Source of the DNA: Crenobacter oryzisoli | Lineage (GTDB): Bacteria; Pseudomonadota; Gammaproteobacteria; Burkholderiales; Chromobacteriaceae | Assembly (NCBI RefSeq): GCF_030385785.1 | Contig: NZ_JAUEDK010000002.1 | Location: 149,369-213,368, forward strand | Direction: 5' to 3' | Length of the DNA: 64,000 nucleotides | In this document: piece after piece, positions 21,447 to 31,016 of the stretch | Numbering within the stretch: position 1 is the first letter of the stretch | Layout: every line of letters begins with the position of its first letter | Position numbers and translations under genes: made by a program | Notes under the pieces: generated by a model | Told to the model about the DNA's origin: nothing | Databases searched by the model: none | The model's input: only the letters and a program-made list of their open reading frames with translations

Positions 21447-21493
21447 TACGCATGGCATGATGAGTGAGCGATCTCATCAGGCATCCATGCGTA
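21447..21493. promoter_or_regulatory. Inverted repeat upstream of the RND operon
   Basis: TACGCATGG and CCATGCGTA are perfect inverted arms, with a second inner pair TGATGAG/CTCATCA around an 8-base loop. It could be a repressor operator or a transcript hairpin. The rest of the gap up to 21900 (about 400 bp) has no convincing gene; a 41-codon frame beginning at 21684 is the most protein-like stretch but is not supported further. Confidence 0.45.
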
Positions 21494-21900
21494 TGTGAAG
21501 CCTATTCCAATTTCGCGGGACTGACCAATGACCCTGTTGTGCGCAGAGACGGCCCCCTAGGCACTGGGCACAACATCACCAAGGGTGGAGCGAAGCCAGT
21601 ACCACCCTATAACGGCGACACCATCAGGGACTCACGCATGACTTGAGCAGCACGAGCTGAGAATCTATTTGACTCGTAGGGCAATGATTGCAGCCTTCAA
21701 AGACATCAAAGACCGCCACCCGCTCTACTGGCGGGACTGGGCGTCTCTGGAGCTGGGACATGACAGACGATCTGCAGTTGATGGACAACTTCATGGGCTT
21801 AGGAAATGACAACTGCCAGCGGCGAACGATCTGCTGGCTGCACTGTCCGGCGGGCGCTGGGCACACAGGTCAATTCCTTTCACCGCCAAGGAACCCAGCA

Positions 21901-22893
21901 TCACGTAGCAACACCGGCAATCGTAGAGCCTCGCACCACCAATCGACCAGACAAAACTATCTTGCGAGGAAGCAGCTCCGGGCTCTCTAAGCGCGCCATC
22001 AGCATTGCCATGGCTGTTCTTCCAATCTCATAGACCGGCTGCTCCAGCACCGTCATCCCCGACCCAATGATGTCAGTCCAGTCATCGTTGTCAAAACCAG
22101 CGAGCAATAGGTCTCGAGGGACTTCAATTTTGGCCTGCCGAGCAGCCTTCAGCGCCCCCATCAGCAACAACCCATTGCTTGCAATAAGCGCCTCCGGCCT
22201 GTCAGGCTCAACAAGCCATTGTCGTATTGCACTTTCAGCGGCATCGAGACTTGGAGCGATGAAGCGGGCTGGAGCCGGCAATCCCCGCCTTTCAAGAGCC
22301 GCAACAAAACCGGCATGACGCTCTACCCCTGTGGTACTCGTGTTGCCGAATACACCACCGATATGCCGACACCCCTGAGATAGCAAATGCTCAACCAAAA
22401 TTTCCGATGCTTGGGCGTTGTCCAGGACTACAGCATCATTGCGACCGGGAGGGCCGGCTCGGTCAATAAGGACAACGGGAAAGCCTAGCTTGTTCGAGTC
22501 CAGTGTCTCAGCCGTCTCCCTTGTAGGAGCAAAGATCAAACCCGTGACCCTCTCCTCCTGCATCAGGCTCAGATACATAGCCTCCTTGCCAGCGTCCTCA
22601 TCCGTATTGCACAGAATCACCCGCATCCCTGCTTTATAAGCCGCATCCTCCACTGCGCGACTGACCGCAGTGAAGAAGGGGTTGCGGATATCTGACACGA
22701 CCAGGCCAATGGTTTGCGAGTGCTGCGAGCGTAGCCGTCGGGCCGCCAGGTTGGGGCGATAACCCGTTGCTTTAATCGCAGCCTCAACCTTCTTCCTTAC
22801 CTCCGCACTGACCGGCCCATTCCCGAGCACTCTCGATACAGTTGACGGGGATACCCCTGCAACTCTGGCCACATCCTTAATTTGAATCGTCAT
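21901..22893 (-). CDS. fruR: LacI-family repressor, probably of the fructose operon
   Basis: A 330-residue regulator. The LacI helix-turn-helix and hinge are intact: MTIQIKDVARVAGVSPSTVSRVLGN (residues 1-25) and the hinge helix at NLAARRLRS. A periplasmic-binding-type effector domain follows (about 60-330). It is divergent from fruB, and the shared 239-bp region contains two copies of a CpG-centred operator. By analogy with Cra/FruR it would sense fructose 1-phosphate, the product of the PTS it faces. The ATG at 22893 starts the conserved sequence; a longer frame adds ten odd residues. Confidence 0.85.
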   Translation of the reverse strand: MTIQIKDVARVAGVSPSTVSRVLGNGPVSAEVRKKVEAAIKATGYRPNLAARRLRSQHSQTIGLVVSDIRNPFFTAVSRAVEDAAYKAGMRVILCNTDEDAGKEAMYLSLMQEERVTGLIFAPTRETAETLDSNKLGFPVVLIDRAGPPGRNDAVVLDNAQASEILVEHLLSQGCRHIGGVFGNTSTTGVERHAGFVAALERRGLPAPARFIAPSLDAAESAIRQWLVEPDRPEALIASNGLLLMGALKAARQAKIEVPRDLLLAGFDNDDWTDIIGSGMTVLEQPVYEIGRTAMAMLMARLESPELLPRKIVLSGRLVVRGSTIAGVAT

Positions 22894-23007
22894 CCTGCAA
22901 TCGTTCCCATACTTCCACATCACAATCGTGTACTACACACAGCAAGGTTACAAGCATTTTTCCCATCCCTTCTACTACCCTTCAATCACCATTGATCCGA
23001 TGGTTTG

Positions 23008-23036
23008 TTGACATTCGTTGTGGTATCGATTTCAAT
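23008..23036 (+). promoter_or_regulatory. fruB promoter
   Basis: A consensus -35 TTGACA (23008-23013), 17-base spacer and weak -10 TTCAAT (23031-23036). The operator at 23021-23034 covers the spacer and -10, the usual geometry for repression. Confidence 0.55.
23021..23034 (+). promoter_or_regulatory. LacI-type operator, copy 1
   Basis: TGGTATCGATTTCA is a 14-bp imperfect palindrome centred on CG, as expected for LacI-family repressors. It lies between the -35 and -10 of fruB. Confidence 0.6.
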
Positions 23037-23098
23037 GGAATTGCAAGCAAGCATCAGTATGCCGTGCAAAACACAAGCAAAGGCCAAGCTGACAAAGA

Positions 23099-23112
23099 AG
23101 AAATCGATACCA
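23099..23112 (-). promoter_or_regulatory. LacI-type operator, copy 2 (inverted)
   Basis: On the minus strand it reads TGGTATCGATTTCT, matching copy 1 at 13 of 14 bases in opposite orientation. It lies 21 bp before the fruB ATG. Centre-to-centre spacing to copy 1 is 78 bp, so a tetramer or loop is possible. Confidence 0.6.
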
Positions 23113-23132
23113 ATCGAGGAGACCGCCGCACC

Positions 23133-25640
23133 ATGACCCAAGACCTGATCCGCCCCGAACTGATCCGCCTGCAAAGCCGTGCAGCAGACAAGGACAGCGC
23201 GATCCGTGAAGCCGGCGAATTGCTCGTCGCCGCCGGCTGTATCGAGCCCGGCTATGTCGACAGCCTGCTGCGGCGCGAGTCGCTCGCGAATACCTTCCTC
23301 GGACACGGCGTGGCGATCCCGCACGGCATGGCGGCCGACCGCCACCTGATCCACCAGACCGGCATTGCCGTGGTACAGATTCCCGCCGGTTTGGAGTGGA
23401 ACCCGGGGCAGGAGACCCGGCTGGTGTTCGCGATCGCCGCGCAGTCGGACGAGCACATCGTGCTGCTGCGCCGTCTGACTCGACTACTGCAGGACGAGGT
23501 GAGGCTCACCAGCCTGTTCGCGACCGACCACGCTGGCGAACTGATCGCCGCGCTAACCGACGGCGCGGCCTCTGCAGTGGTCGACGGCATGTCCCGTGAC
23601 GACTACGCGGAGCGTTTCGAGTGGATGCTCGACTACCCGAACGGTCTGCACGCCCGCCCGGCTACGCAATGGGTCGAGACCGCCCGACAGTTCGCTGCGC
23701 ATATCCAGCTACGCCACGGCAGCGAAACGGCCGACGCGAAGAACCTGATTTCTCTCCTGCAGCTGGGCCTCGTACATGGCGACATGCTGACCGTGTCGGC
23801 CGAAGGTGGTGACGCAACAGCGGCGCTCGCCAAGCTGCAGGATGTGATGCGCCGGCTGTCGGCGCAGGAACAGACCGAGGCGGCGCTGGCCGCGCAGAAG
23901 GCGCAGGCGCACGCCGCCCAACAGGGCTGGGTGCCGCCCGGTCAGCCACTGGCGCTCGCCGGCATCGCGGCGAGCCCGGGCCTGACGATCGGCCGCGTGC
24001 ATGTGCTGAGTCAGGGCGAGGTCAACGTATCCGACCATCCACAGACACTCAGTGAGGGCGGCGACCGCCTCGACGCGGCACTGGCTGCGACCCGCGCCGA
24101 ACTGAGGACGTTGGCTGACGACACCGCACGACGGCTCAGCAAAACCGAGGCGGCGATCTTTAAGGCTCATGCGGAACTGCTCAACGACACCGACCTACTG
24201 ACTTTGACCTGCCAGTTGATGGTCGAGGGGCACGGTGTAGCCTGGTCGTGGCACCAAGCGGTGGGTCGTCTCGCCGACCGGCTGGCGGCGCTGGGCAACC
24301 CGCTCCTGGCGGCCCGTGCCGCCGACCTGCGCGATGTTGGCCGGCGCGTACTCGGCCAGATAGAGCCAACATTGCGCTTCACTTCGCTGAACGAACTGCC
24401 AAGTGACAACTGCATTCTGATCGCGACCGACCTGTCCCCGTCCGACACCGCCGCGCTCGACACCTCGAAAGTCATCGGCCTGGCCACCGCACAGGGCGGG
24501 CCGACCTCGCACACCGCCATTCTGGCCCGCACGCTGGGCCTGCCGGCGATGGTAGCCGGCGGGGCCGCATTGCTCGACATCGCCGACGGTACTCCGGCCA
24601 TCCTGGATGGCCAGACCGGACGGCTGTACCTCAACCCGTCCGAGGCCGACATCGGCGCGGCGCGCGACTGGGTAGCGACGCAGAACCACCGCAAGGAGCG
24701 TGAGGCGGCTGAGCGCGCGCTGCCGGCGCAGACCCGCGACGGCCACGTGATCGAGATCGCCGCCAACGTCAACCGCCCGGACCAGGTAGCAGCCGCGCTT
24801 GCCGACGGCGCCGAGGGCGTCGGGCTGATGCGCACCGAGTTCTTGTTCCTCGAGCGCGACCACGCGCCGGATGAGGAGGAGCAGTTCGAGGTTTACCAAG
24901 GCATGCTAGAGGCGTTGGGCGGCCGACCGCTAATCGTGCGCACGCTCGACATCGGCGGCGACAAACAGGTGCCGCACCTGAACCTGCCGCATGAGGAGAA
25001 CCCCTTCCTCGGTGTGCGTGGCGCGCGGCTGCTCTTGCGCCGTCCAGACCTGTTGGAGCCGCAGTTGCGCGCGCTGTACCGCGCGGCCAAATCGGGCCAC
25101 CCGCTGTCGATCATGTTCCCGATGATCACCTCTCTGAAGGAGGTGATCACACTGCGCGCGATCTGTGAACGGATCCGTGCCGAGCTCGATGCGCCGTCGG
25201 TGGCGCTGGGCATCATGGTCGAGGTGCCGGCGGTCGCAGCGCTGGCCGACAGGCTGGCCGAACATGTTGACTTCTTCTCGATCGGCACCAACGACCTGAC
25301 CCAATACGTGCTGGCAATCGACCGCCAGCACCCGGAACTGGCCGCCGAAGCGGACAGCTTGCACCCAGCAGTGCTGCGGCTGATCCAGCAGACTGTCAAC
25401 GGCGCGGCGCTGCACCAGCGCTGGGTCGGCGTGTGCGGCGGCTTGGCCGGTGACCCGTTCGGCGCTGCCTTGCTGGTGGGCCTGGGCGTGTCCGAGCTGT
25501 CGATGAGCCCGCGCGATGTCGCGGCGGTGAAGGCGCGGTTACGCTCGAGCAGCCAGAGCTCGCTCGTCGATCTGGCCGCCCGCGCACTCGACTGCGATAG
25601 CGCCGAAGCAGTGCGTGCGCTGGAAGGAGAGCTGGCATGA
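23133..25640 (+). CDS. fruB: Fructose PTS multiphosphoryl protein: EIIA(Fru)-HPr-Enzyme I fusion
   Basis: An 835-residue fusion that carries phosphate from PEP to the fructose transporter. EIIA covers about residues 1-145, with active His64 in GVAIPHG. HPr covers about 155-250, with His173 in NGLHARPA. Enzyme I covers about 270-835, with His460 in GGPTSHTAI and the PEP-utilising barrel (EGVGLMRTEFLF; SIGTNDLTQY; the Cys in GVCGGLAGDP). No separate ptsH or ptsI is therefore needed for this sugar. The ATG at 23133 has a GAGGAG site and follows operator 2. It overlaps fruK by 4 bp. Confidence 0.94.
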   Translation: MTQDLIRPELIRLQSRAADKDSAIREAGELLVAAGCIEPGYVDSLLRRESLANTFLGHGVAIPHGMAADRHLIHQTGIAVVQIPAGLEWNPGQETRLVFAIAAQSDEHIVLLRRLTRLLQDEVRLTSLFATDHAGELIAALTDGAASAVVDGMSRDDYAERFEWMLDYPNGLHARPATQWVETARQFAAHIQLRHGSETADAKNLISLLQLGLVHGDMLTVSAEGGDATAALAKLQDVMRRLSAQEQTEAALAAQKAQAHAAQQGWVPPGQPLALAGIAASPGLTIGRVHVLSQGEVNVSDHPQTLSEGGDRLDAALAATRAELRTLADDTARRLSKTEAAIFKAHAELLNDTDLLTLTCQLMVEGHGVAWSWHQAVGRLADRLAALGNPLLAARAADLRDVGRRVLGQIEPTLRFTSLNELPSDNCILIATDLSPSDTAALDTSKVIGLATAQGGPTSHTAILARTLGLPAMVAGGAALLDIADGTPAILDGQTGRLYLNPSEADIGAARDWVATQNHRKEREAAERALPAQTRDGHVIEIAANVNRPDQVAAALADGAEGVGLMRTEFLFLERDHAPDEEEQFEVYQGMLEALGGRPLIVRTLDIGGDKQVPHLNLPHEENPFLGVRGARLLLRRPDLLEPQLRALYRAAKSGHPLSIMFPMITSLKEVITLRAICERIRAELDAPSVALGIMVEVPAVAALADRLAEHVDFFSIGTNDLTQYVLAIDRQHPELAAEADSLHPAVLRLIQQTVNGAALHQRWVGVCGGLAGDPFGAALLVGLGVSELSMSPRDVAAVKARLRSSSQSSLVDLAARALDCDSAEAVRALEGELA

Positions 25641-26587
25641 GCGGCCCGGTCATCACCGTCACGCTGAACCCCGCGATCGACCAGACCGTCACGCTGGACG
25701 GCCTGTATCCGGGCAGCGTCAACCTGGCGAAGTCGGTCACCAGCAACGCTGGCGGCAAGGGCGTGAACGTTGCCAGTTGCCTCGCCGACTGGGGCACGCC
25801 GGTGCTCGCGACAGGCTTGCTAGGAAAGAGCAACAGCGAGCCGTTCGAGACGCTGTTTGAAGCCAAGGGCATTCTCGACCGCTTCCTGCGCGTGCCTGGT
25901 AGTACCCGCGTCAACATCAAGATCGCCGATACCTGCCGCAACGAGACAACCGACATCAACCTGCCTGGACTCGATGTCGACGAGGAGGATCTGGACCGGC
26001 TGATGGAGCGGCTAGGCGACTTGACCGAACTCGGCCGCGACGTGGTGCTGGCCGGCAGCCTGCCGGCCGGCCTGCCGGCCGACAGCCACGCCCGCGTGAT
26101 CGCGCGGCTGAACCAGTTCGGCGCAAGGGTACTGCTCGATACTAGCGGCGCACCGCTGGTCGCCGCGCTTGCCGCTCCGCGCGAGGCGCTGCCGGCGTGC
26201 ATCAAGCCGAACCGTCACGAGCTGGAACAGTGGGCCGGCCGGCCACTACCGACGCTCGACGACGTCGTGTCGGCAGCGTTCGAATTGCAACAGCGTGGCA
26301 TCGAAAAGGTGGCGGTCTCGCTCGGCGAGGATGGAGCGCTGTTCGTCGACGGCAAGAGTGCGCTGCTCGCCAGCTTGCCGGTGATCAACGCGGTCAGCAC
26401 GGTCGGTGCCGGCGACGCACTGGTCGCCGGCCTGATCAGCGCCTGGCGTTCCGGTGCCGACGCCGAGGGCATCGCCCGACGCGCGGTGGCGTTTGCCGCG
26501 GCCAAACTCGGTCGCATCGGCCCGCACCTGCCGGACGCAACCGAGGTGATCAATCTGGGCGAAACGGTAACGATCCAGAAACTCTAA
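25637..26587 (+). CDS. fruK: 1-Phosphofructokinase
   Basis: A 316-residue PfkB-family sugar kinase that turns fructose 1-phosphate into fructose 1,6-bisphosphate with ATP. Starts VITVTLNPAIDQTVTLDG, the typical FruK/LacC N-terminus, with NAGGKGVNVA (about 36-45) and the C-terminal PfkB signature VGAGDALVAGLI holding the catalytic Asp. Its ATG overlaps the fruB stop by 4 bp, so translation is coupled. Confidence 0.94.
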   Translation: MSGPVITVTLNPAIDQTVTLDGLYPGSVNLAKSVTSNAGGKGVNVASCLADWGTPVLATGLLGKSNSEPFETLFEAKGILDRFLRVPGSTRVNIKIADTCRNETTDINLPGLDVDEEDLDRLMERLGDLTELGRDVVLAGSLPAGLPADSHARVIARLNQFGARVLLDTSGAPLVAALAAPREALPACIKPNRHELEQWAGRPLPTLDDVVSAAFELQQRGIEKVAVSLGEDGALFVDGKSALLASLPVINAVSTVGAGDALVAGLISAWRSGADAEGIARRAVAFAAAKLGRIGPHLPDATEVINLGETVTIQKL

Positions 26588-26640
26588 ATAACAAGGCCGC
26601 CTTCCATACGAACGGCACCGACATAGCAAGGAGGAGACTC

Positions 26641-28365
26641 ATGGCAAACCTATTGGCCGTGATCGCCGCGGGCGATCGCAACACCCAATCGATGCTGGCC
26701 GGCGAAGCGCTGCGCCAGAGTGCGGCGCGGCTCAGCCACCGCCTGGAGCTGGAAATTCACACTGCCGAAGGCGTGCAGAAACCACTACCCCCCACGAGCA
26801 TCGCCGATGCCGACGCAGTGCTCCTGGTCGGCAGCGCTAAGGCCGACGAACGCTTCACCGGTCGCACCCATTTGGAGGTCACGCTCGACGCGGTGCTGCG
26901 CGATGCGGAAGCAGTGATCCGCCACGCGCTCGACGCACTGGCAGGGAGCGCGGCACCGGTTGGCAAGGCAGACGACAAAGCGCTCAGCATCGTCGCGATC
27001 ACCTCATGCCCGACCGGCATCGCCCACACCTTCATGGCGGCCGAAGGACTGACCCAGGCAGCCAATGCGCTCGGGCACAGCATCCGCGTCGAGACCCAGG
27101 GCTCGGTCGGCGCGCAGGACACACTGACCGCCGACGAGATCGCCAGCGCCGACCTGGTGGTGATCGCTGCCGACACCCAGGTGGATCTGACGCGCTTCGT
27201 CGGCAAACGGCTCTACAAGAGCGGCACCAAGGCGGCGATCAACGATGGTGAGGGCCTGCTGCACCGCGCAGCCGCCGAGGCTCAGCCACATGCGACCGCT
27301 TCGACCGATGTCAAGGCCGCTTCCGAACCCGCCGAATCGAGCAGCAAGCGTACTGGGCCATACCAGCACCTGATGACCGGCGTGTCGTTCATGCTGCCCT
27401 TCGTCACTGCCGGCGGCATCCTGATCGCACTGGCATTTGCGCTGGGCGGCATCTACGCGTTCGACGACGCACACAAGGGCACGCTCGCCTGGTCGCTGTT
27501 CCAGATCGGCGCCAAGTCGGCGTTCGCACTGATGGTGCCGATCCTGGCCGGCTACATCTCGTACTCGGTCGCCAACCGCCCCGGCATCGCGCCGGGCATG
27601 GTCGGCGGCATGCTGGCGGCGAGCCTGGGTTCGGGCTTCCTTGGCGGCATCGCCGCGGGCTTCATCGCCGGTTATGGCACCGACTGGCTGAACCGCCACA
27701 TCAAGCTCGGCCGCAACCTCGACGGTCTCAAGCCGGTGCTGATCCTGCCGGTATTGGGTTCCTTGCTGGTTGGCTTGCTGATGATCTATGTGGTCGGCTC
27801 ACCGGTGGCGGCGGTGCTGGCCGCATTGACCGAGTGGCTCAAGAGCATGCAGGGCAGCAGCGCGCTGGTGCTCGGCGCCTTGCTCGGTGCGATGATGGCG
27901 TTCGACATGGGTGGCCCGGTCAACAAGGCGGCGTATGCATTCAGTACCGGCCTGATCGCGAGCCAGGTCTATACCCCGATGGCCGCAACAATGGCCGCCG
28001 GGATGGTTCCGCCGCTGGGCATCGCGCTCGCGACCAAACTGTTCGCCGACCGATTCACCTTCGACGAACGCGAGGCTGGCAACGCCGCCGCGGTACTGGG
28101 CCTGTCTTTCATCAGTGAAGGCGCGATCCCATTCGCCGCACGTGACCCGTTCCGGGTGATCCCGGCATTGGTAGCCGGTGCCGCGCTGACCGGCGCGATC
28201 TCGATGGTGATTGGCGCCGAGTTGAAGGTGCCGCACGGCGGCGTGTTCGTACTGCCGATCCCGAATGCGGTCACACATCTCACCGGCTACGTCGGCGCGC
28301 TGGTGGCCGGCACGGTTCTGACGGCGCTGCTGCTGCGGGTGCTGAAGAAGCCTGCGCAGAACTGA
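26641..28365 (+). CDS. fruA: PTS fructose transporter subunit IIB'BC
   Basis: A 574-residue membrane permease that imports fructose and phosphorylates it at C1. A degenerate N-terminal IIB' domain (residues 1-95) lacks the active Cys. The functional IIB (about 110-210) has Cys123 in ITSCPTGIAHTFMAAE. IIC (about 240-570) has the sugar-transport helices and motifs such as FDMGGPVNKAAYAF and SFISEGAIPFAARDP. The ATG at 26641 is preceded by an excellent AGGAGGAG. A longer frame upstream is a shadow of fruK. Confidence 0.95.
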   Translation: MANLLAVIAAGDRNTQSMLAGEALRQSAARLSHRLELEIHTAEGVQKPLPPTSIADADAVLLVGSAKADERFTGRTHLEVTLDAVLRDAEAVIRHALDALAGSAAPVGKADDKALSIVAITSCPTGIAHTFMAAEGLTQAANALGHSIRVETQGSVGAQDTLTADEIASADLVVIAADTQVDLTRFVGKRLYKSGTKAAINDGEGLLHRAAAEAQPHATASTDVKAASEPAESSSKRTGPYQHLMTGVSFMLPFVTAGGILIALAFALGGIYAFDDAHKGTLAWSLFQIGAKSAFALMVPILAGYISYSVANRPGIAPGMVGGMLAASLGSGFLGGIAAGFIAGYGTDWLNRHIKLGRNLDGLKPVLILPVLGSLLVGLLMIYVVGSPVAAVLAALTEWLKSMQGSSALVLGALLGAMMAFDMGGPVNKAAYAFSTGLIASQVYTPMAATMAAGMVPPLGIALATKLFADRFTFDEREAGNAAAVLGLSFISEGAIPFAARDPFRVIPALVAGAALTGAISMVIGAELKVPHGGVFVLPIPNAVTHLTGYVGALVAGTVLTALLLRVLKKPAQN

Positions 28366-28378
28366 TATCCCTTTTTCC

Positions 28379-28410
28379 CCACGGCGCCCACAGGCGCCGT
28401 GGTTCTTTCT
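28379..28410 (+). terminator. Rho-independent terminator after fruA
   Basis: CCACGGCGCC/GGCGCCGTGG perfect 10-bp stem, CACA loop, followed by TTCTTTCT. The next gene starts at 28421, so the terminator may only attenuate read-through. Confidence 0.75.
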
Positions 28411-28420
28411 GAGGACTCCC

Positions 28421-29248
28421 ATGTACGCTGCGATCGCCTCCGACCTGGACGGTACCCTGCTCGATACCAGGCACTCCATCAACCCGTTCACCGCCGATAC
28501 GCTACGCGCGGCTGCGGAGCGTAACATCCACCTGATCATCGCCACCGGCCGCCACCAGCTCGACGTGTACCGACTGACTGCCGGGCTCGACCTGCCATTC
28601 CACCTGATCACATCGAATGGCGCGCGCGTGCATGCGCACGACGGCACGCTGCTTTATGCGGCCGACGTACCGGCACCGCTGGTACGCTCACTGATCCAAC
28701 CCGAATTTGCGCAGGGCACGCTGCTCAGCCTCTATCTGGACAGCGGGGCACTGCGCTGCATAAACCAGGGCTACGATCATCCGCGTCGGGTGGCGGAATT
28801 AGGGGAAGTGGACGAGCACCTGTCGCGGCACCACGGCGAAGGAGTGGCTAAGATCATGTATACCGCACCGCCGGCCCGATTGACCGAAATCGAGCACGCC
28901 ATCGCCGAGCGCTTTGCCGGACAAGTGTCATTGACCTATTCGCAACCCGACTATCTGGAAGTGATGGCGCTTGGTGTGAGCAAGGGGCAGGCGCTGCGCC
29001 GGCTCGCGGAGGCGCTCGGCATTGCGCTCGAAGACTGCGCGGCATTCGGGGACGGACTCAACGACTATGAAATGCTGCAGGCCGTTGGTCATCCGTACCG
29101 GATGGCCAACGCCAGCCCGCGCCTTACCGCCTTGTTGCCGGATACGGCAGAAGCCGGGTATCACGGCGACGCCGGCGTGGCGTGGCAGGTCCGGCAAGCG
29201 CTTGGCCTAACCGAACCACCGCCGGCTCGTCATCTATCAGCCGAGTAA
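28421..29248 (+). CDS. Cof-type HAD sugar phosphatase
   Basis: A 275-residue haloacid-dehalogenase hydrolase of the Cof/YbiV group. Motif I is ASDLDGTLLDT (nucleophile Asp at residue 8), motif II is IATGR, and the C-terminal motif is AFGDGLNDYEML. A C2-type cap lies between. Such enzymes remove phosphate from sugar phosphates. Its place right after fruA suggests relief of sugar-phosphate stress during fructose growth; this link is inferred from position only. A TGAGGAC site precedes the ATG. Confidence 0.88.
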   Translation: MYAAIASDLDGTLLDTRHSINPFTADTLRAAAERNIHLIIATGRHQLDVYRLTAGLDLPFHLITSNGARVHAHDGTLLYAADVPAPLVRSLIQPEFAQGTLLSLYLDSGALRCINQGYDHPRRVAELGEVDEHLSRHHGEGVAKIMYTAPPARLTEIEHAIAERFAGQVSLTYSQPDYLEVMALGVSKGQALRRLAEALGIALEDCAAFGDGLNDYEMLQAVGHPYRMANASPRLTALLPDTAEAGYHGDAGVAWQVRQALGLTEPPPARHLSAE

Positions 29249-29344
29249 AACGAAAACCCCTGCCTGGGGCAAGCCTGGGCGGGGATCGGAGCAGGAAAGA
29301 GAAAGTCTGCCCCCCAAAGCGACCCATCAAGAATACAGGGACCT

Positions 29345-29408
29345 CAGCCTAGCCTGTCGATCCGAATCACTGCCAGTCGGTCAATACCGAGGTTGGCCGG
29401 CTAGGCTG
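29345..29408. repeat. Long nested hairpin in the 29249-29591 gap
   Basis: Perfect 10-base outer arms CAGCCTAGCC (29345-29354) and GGCTAGGCTG (29399-29408) enclose an inner stem TCGGT/ACCGA with a CAAT loop. No gene or clear promoter is seen in this 343-bp gap. It could be a structured RNA, a terminator core without T-run, or the scar of a mobile element. Confidence 0.5.
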
Positions 29409-29591
29409 TGCAAGCGCTTCGCAAAATCCAGTGGGCCGCTCATAAGTTACATGGGCAATATGAAAACAGCCTATCGCGGCGACCTGCCCTACTACTAATA
29501 AGCCTCAGCCAAATTCATCTCCTGACACGATAATTAACCCGTGAGTCTTTGTGCGTCGCAAGCTCAATCTACAAAGATGGAGATATGACGT

Positions 29592-30851
29592 ATGGCCATC
29601 ATCGCGGCATTCATTTCTCTTGTCTTTCTCTACAGCCTAGTCTCACGACGGCTGGAGCGAACAGTGGTGACCGCCCCCATCCTCTTCACCTCGGCTGGCG
29701 CTGCGCTCATGGCAATTTCAACGGAAGCCCTGAACGAACTGGCGCTCGACCTAAAAAGCTTGCTGCTGATTGCCGAACTGGGGCTCGTCATGACACTTTT
29801 TACCGACGCATCCCGCGTTAGTCCTAATTTGTTGAAAGGCCACGCCAATCTACCCATTCGCCTGTTGAGCACGGGCATGCTTCTCACCATCCTACTTGGC
29901 ACCCTGTGTGCCATGCTGGTTTTCGGAGAGCTCACTTGGCAGGAAGCGGGCATCCTGTCCTCGATTCTGGCCCCAACCGACGCGGGGCTCGGCCAGGTGA
30001 TCGTGAGCAGTCCGCATGTGCCACAGCGAATCCGTCAGGCGTTGAATGTTGAGGCTGGACTAAACGACGGGCTCTCGGTGCCTTTTCTCATGTTCTTCAT
30101 CGCATTGGCAGTTGCCAGCGAAGAAAGATCGGGCGGCGCAGTGCTCTCAGGCTTTCTCATCGAGCAGCTTGGTTATGGAGTGCTGATTGGGCTCGGCATC
30201 GGGATTGCGGGAGGCTGGCTGCTCGGCCTTGCAGCCAGCAAGGAGTGGATGGCAGAACCCCTTGGACAACTCGGCGTGGTAGCGCTGGCACTCGCTTGTG
30301 AGCTGGCTTCAAAAGTAAGCGGCGCAAGCATGTTCATCGCCGCATTTGTCGCAGGGCTTTCAATACAAGTGGGGTTCAGGGATGTTGCCAAACACAGCAT
30401 CGAGTTTACCGAGGAGTGGGGACAACTATTTAACTTCTTCGTCTTCTTTCTCTTTGGCATGCTTGTCGCCCGGGCTTGGACGCAATTCAGTTTTGTCATC
30501 GTGGCCTATGGCGTATTGAGTCTGACGTTGGTTCGGATCATCCCGGTGGCAATTGCATTACGAGGCACTCGACTCAGCCGACCAACTGTACTGTTCATGG
30601 GCTGGTTCGGTCCGAGGGGGCTGGCTTCCATCGTTCTTGGCCTTGTCTATCTCGAAGAGGAGGCACACTTGTCCCAAGAATCAACCATCAAACTCGCCAC
30701 CATGGCGACAGTGCTACTCAGCATTTTCGCTCACGGGCTTACCGCGCTCCCTGGGATCAACCGTTACGCCAAAGCCATCTCGCCATTGGACAACAGTGCG
30801 CCAGAGCATGAAGCGACAAGTCCCGACGTAGAAGAGACCAAAAGGGTTTGA
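29592..30851 (+). CDS. Cation:proton antiporter (CPA1-type, NhaP-like)
   Basis: A 419-residue inner-membrane antiporter with about 11-12 hydrophobic segments. The conserved core is visible: LAPTDAGLGQVIV (about 130-142), with the paired Asn-Asp region replaced by EAGLNDGLSVPF (about 154-165), and the C-terminal motif GWFGPRGLASIVLGL. These place it with Na+/H+ or K+/H+ exchangers that keep pH and ion balance. The hydrophilic tail is short. The ATG at 29592 is used with GGAG 11 bases upstream; an overlapping ATG at 29585 is in another frame. Confidence 0.85.
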   Translation: MAIIAAFISLVFLYSLVSRRLERTVVTAPILFTSAGAALMAISTEALNELALDLKSLLLIAELGLVMTLFTDASRVSPNLLKGHANLPIRLLSTGMLLTILLGTLCAMLVFGELTWQEAGILSSILAPTDAGLGQVIVSSPHVPQRIRQALNVEAGLNDGLSVPFLMFFIALAVASEERSGGAVLSGFLIEQLGYGVLIGLGIGIAGGWLLGLAASKEWMAEPLGQLGVVALALACELASKVSGASMFIAAFVAGLSIQVGFRDVAKHSIEFTEEWGQLFNFFVFFLFGMLVARAWTQFSFVIVAYGVLSLTLVRIIPVAIALRGTRLSRPTVLFMGWFGPRGLASIVLGLVYLEEEAHLSQESTIKLATMATVLLSIFAHGLTALPGINRYAKAISPLDNSAPEHEATSPDVEETKRV

Positions 30852-31016
30852 GCCGCAATGCCTAATAATTGCACCTCGGCACGAGAATCGGGAATGTCCC
30901 TGGCTCTAGAGACAGTCCACTTACTGATTCACCGCCCTCGCCCATCCCGCTCTTCAAGCTCCCCATTCGGTCTCCCGAGTTGACCCAATACACTCAGGAT
31001 GCTTCGGCCGCCCCCG

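Noticed and set aside
21684..21809. 41-codon frame between the efflux operon and the LacI gene
   Set aside because: Protein-like composition but too short, with no recognisable relative or clear ribosome binding site.
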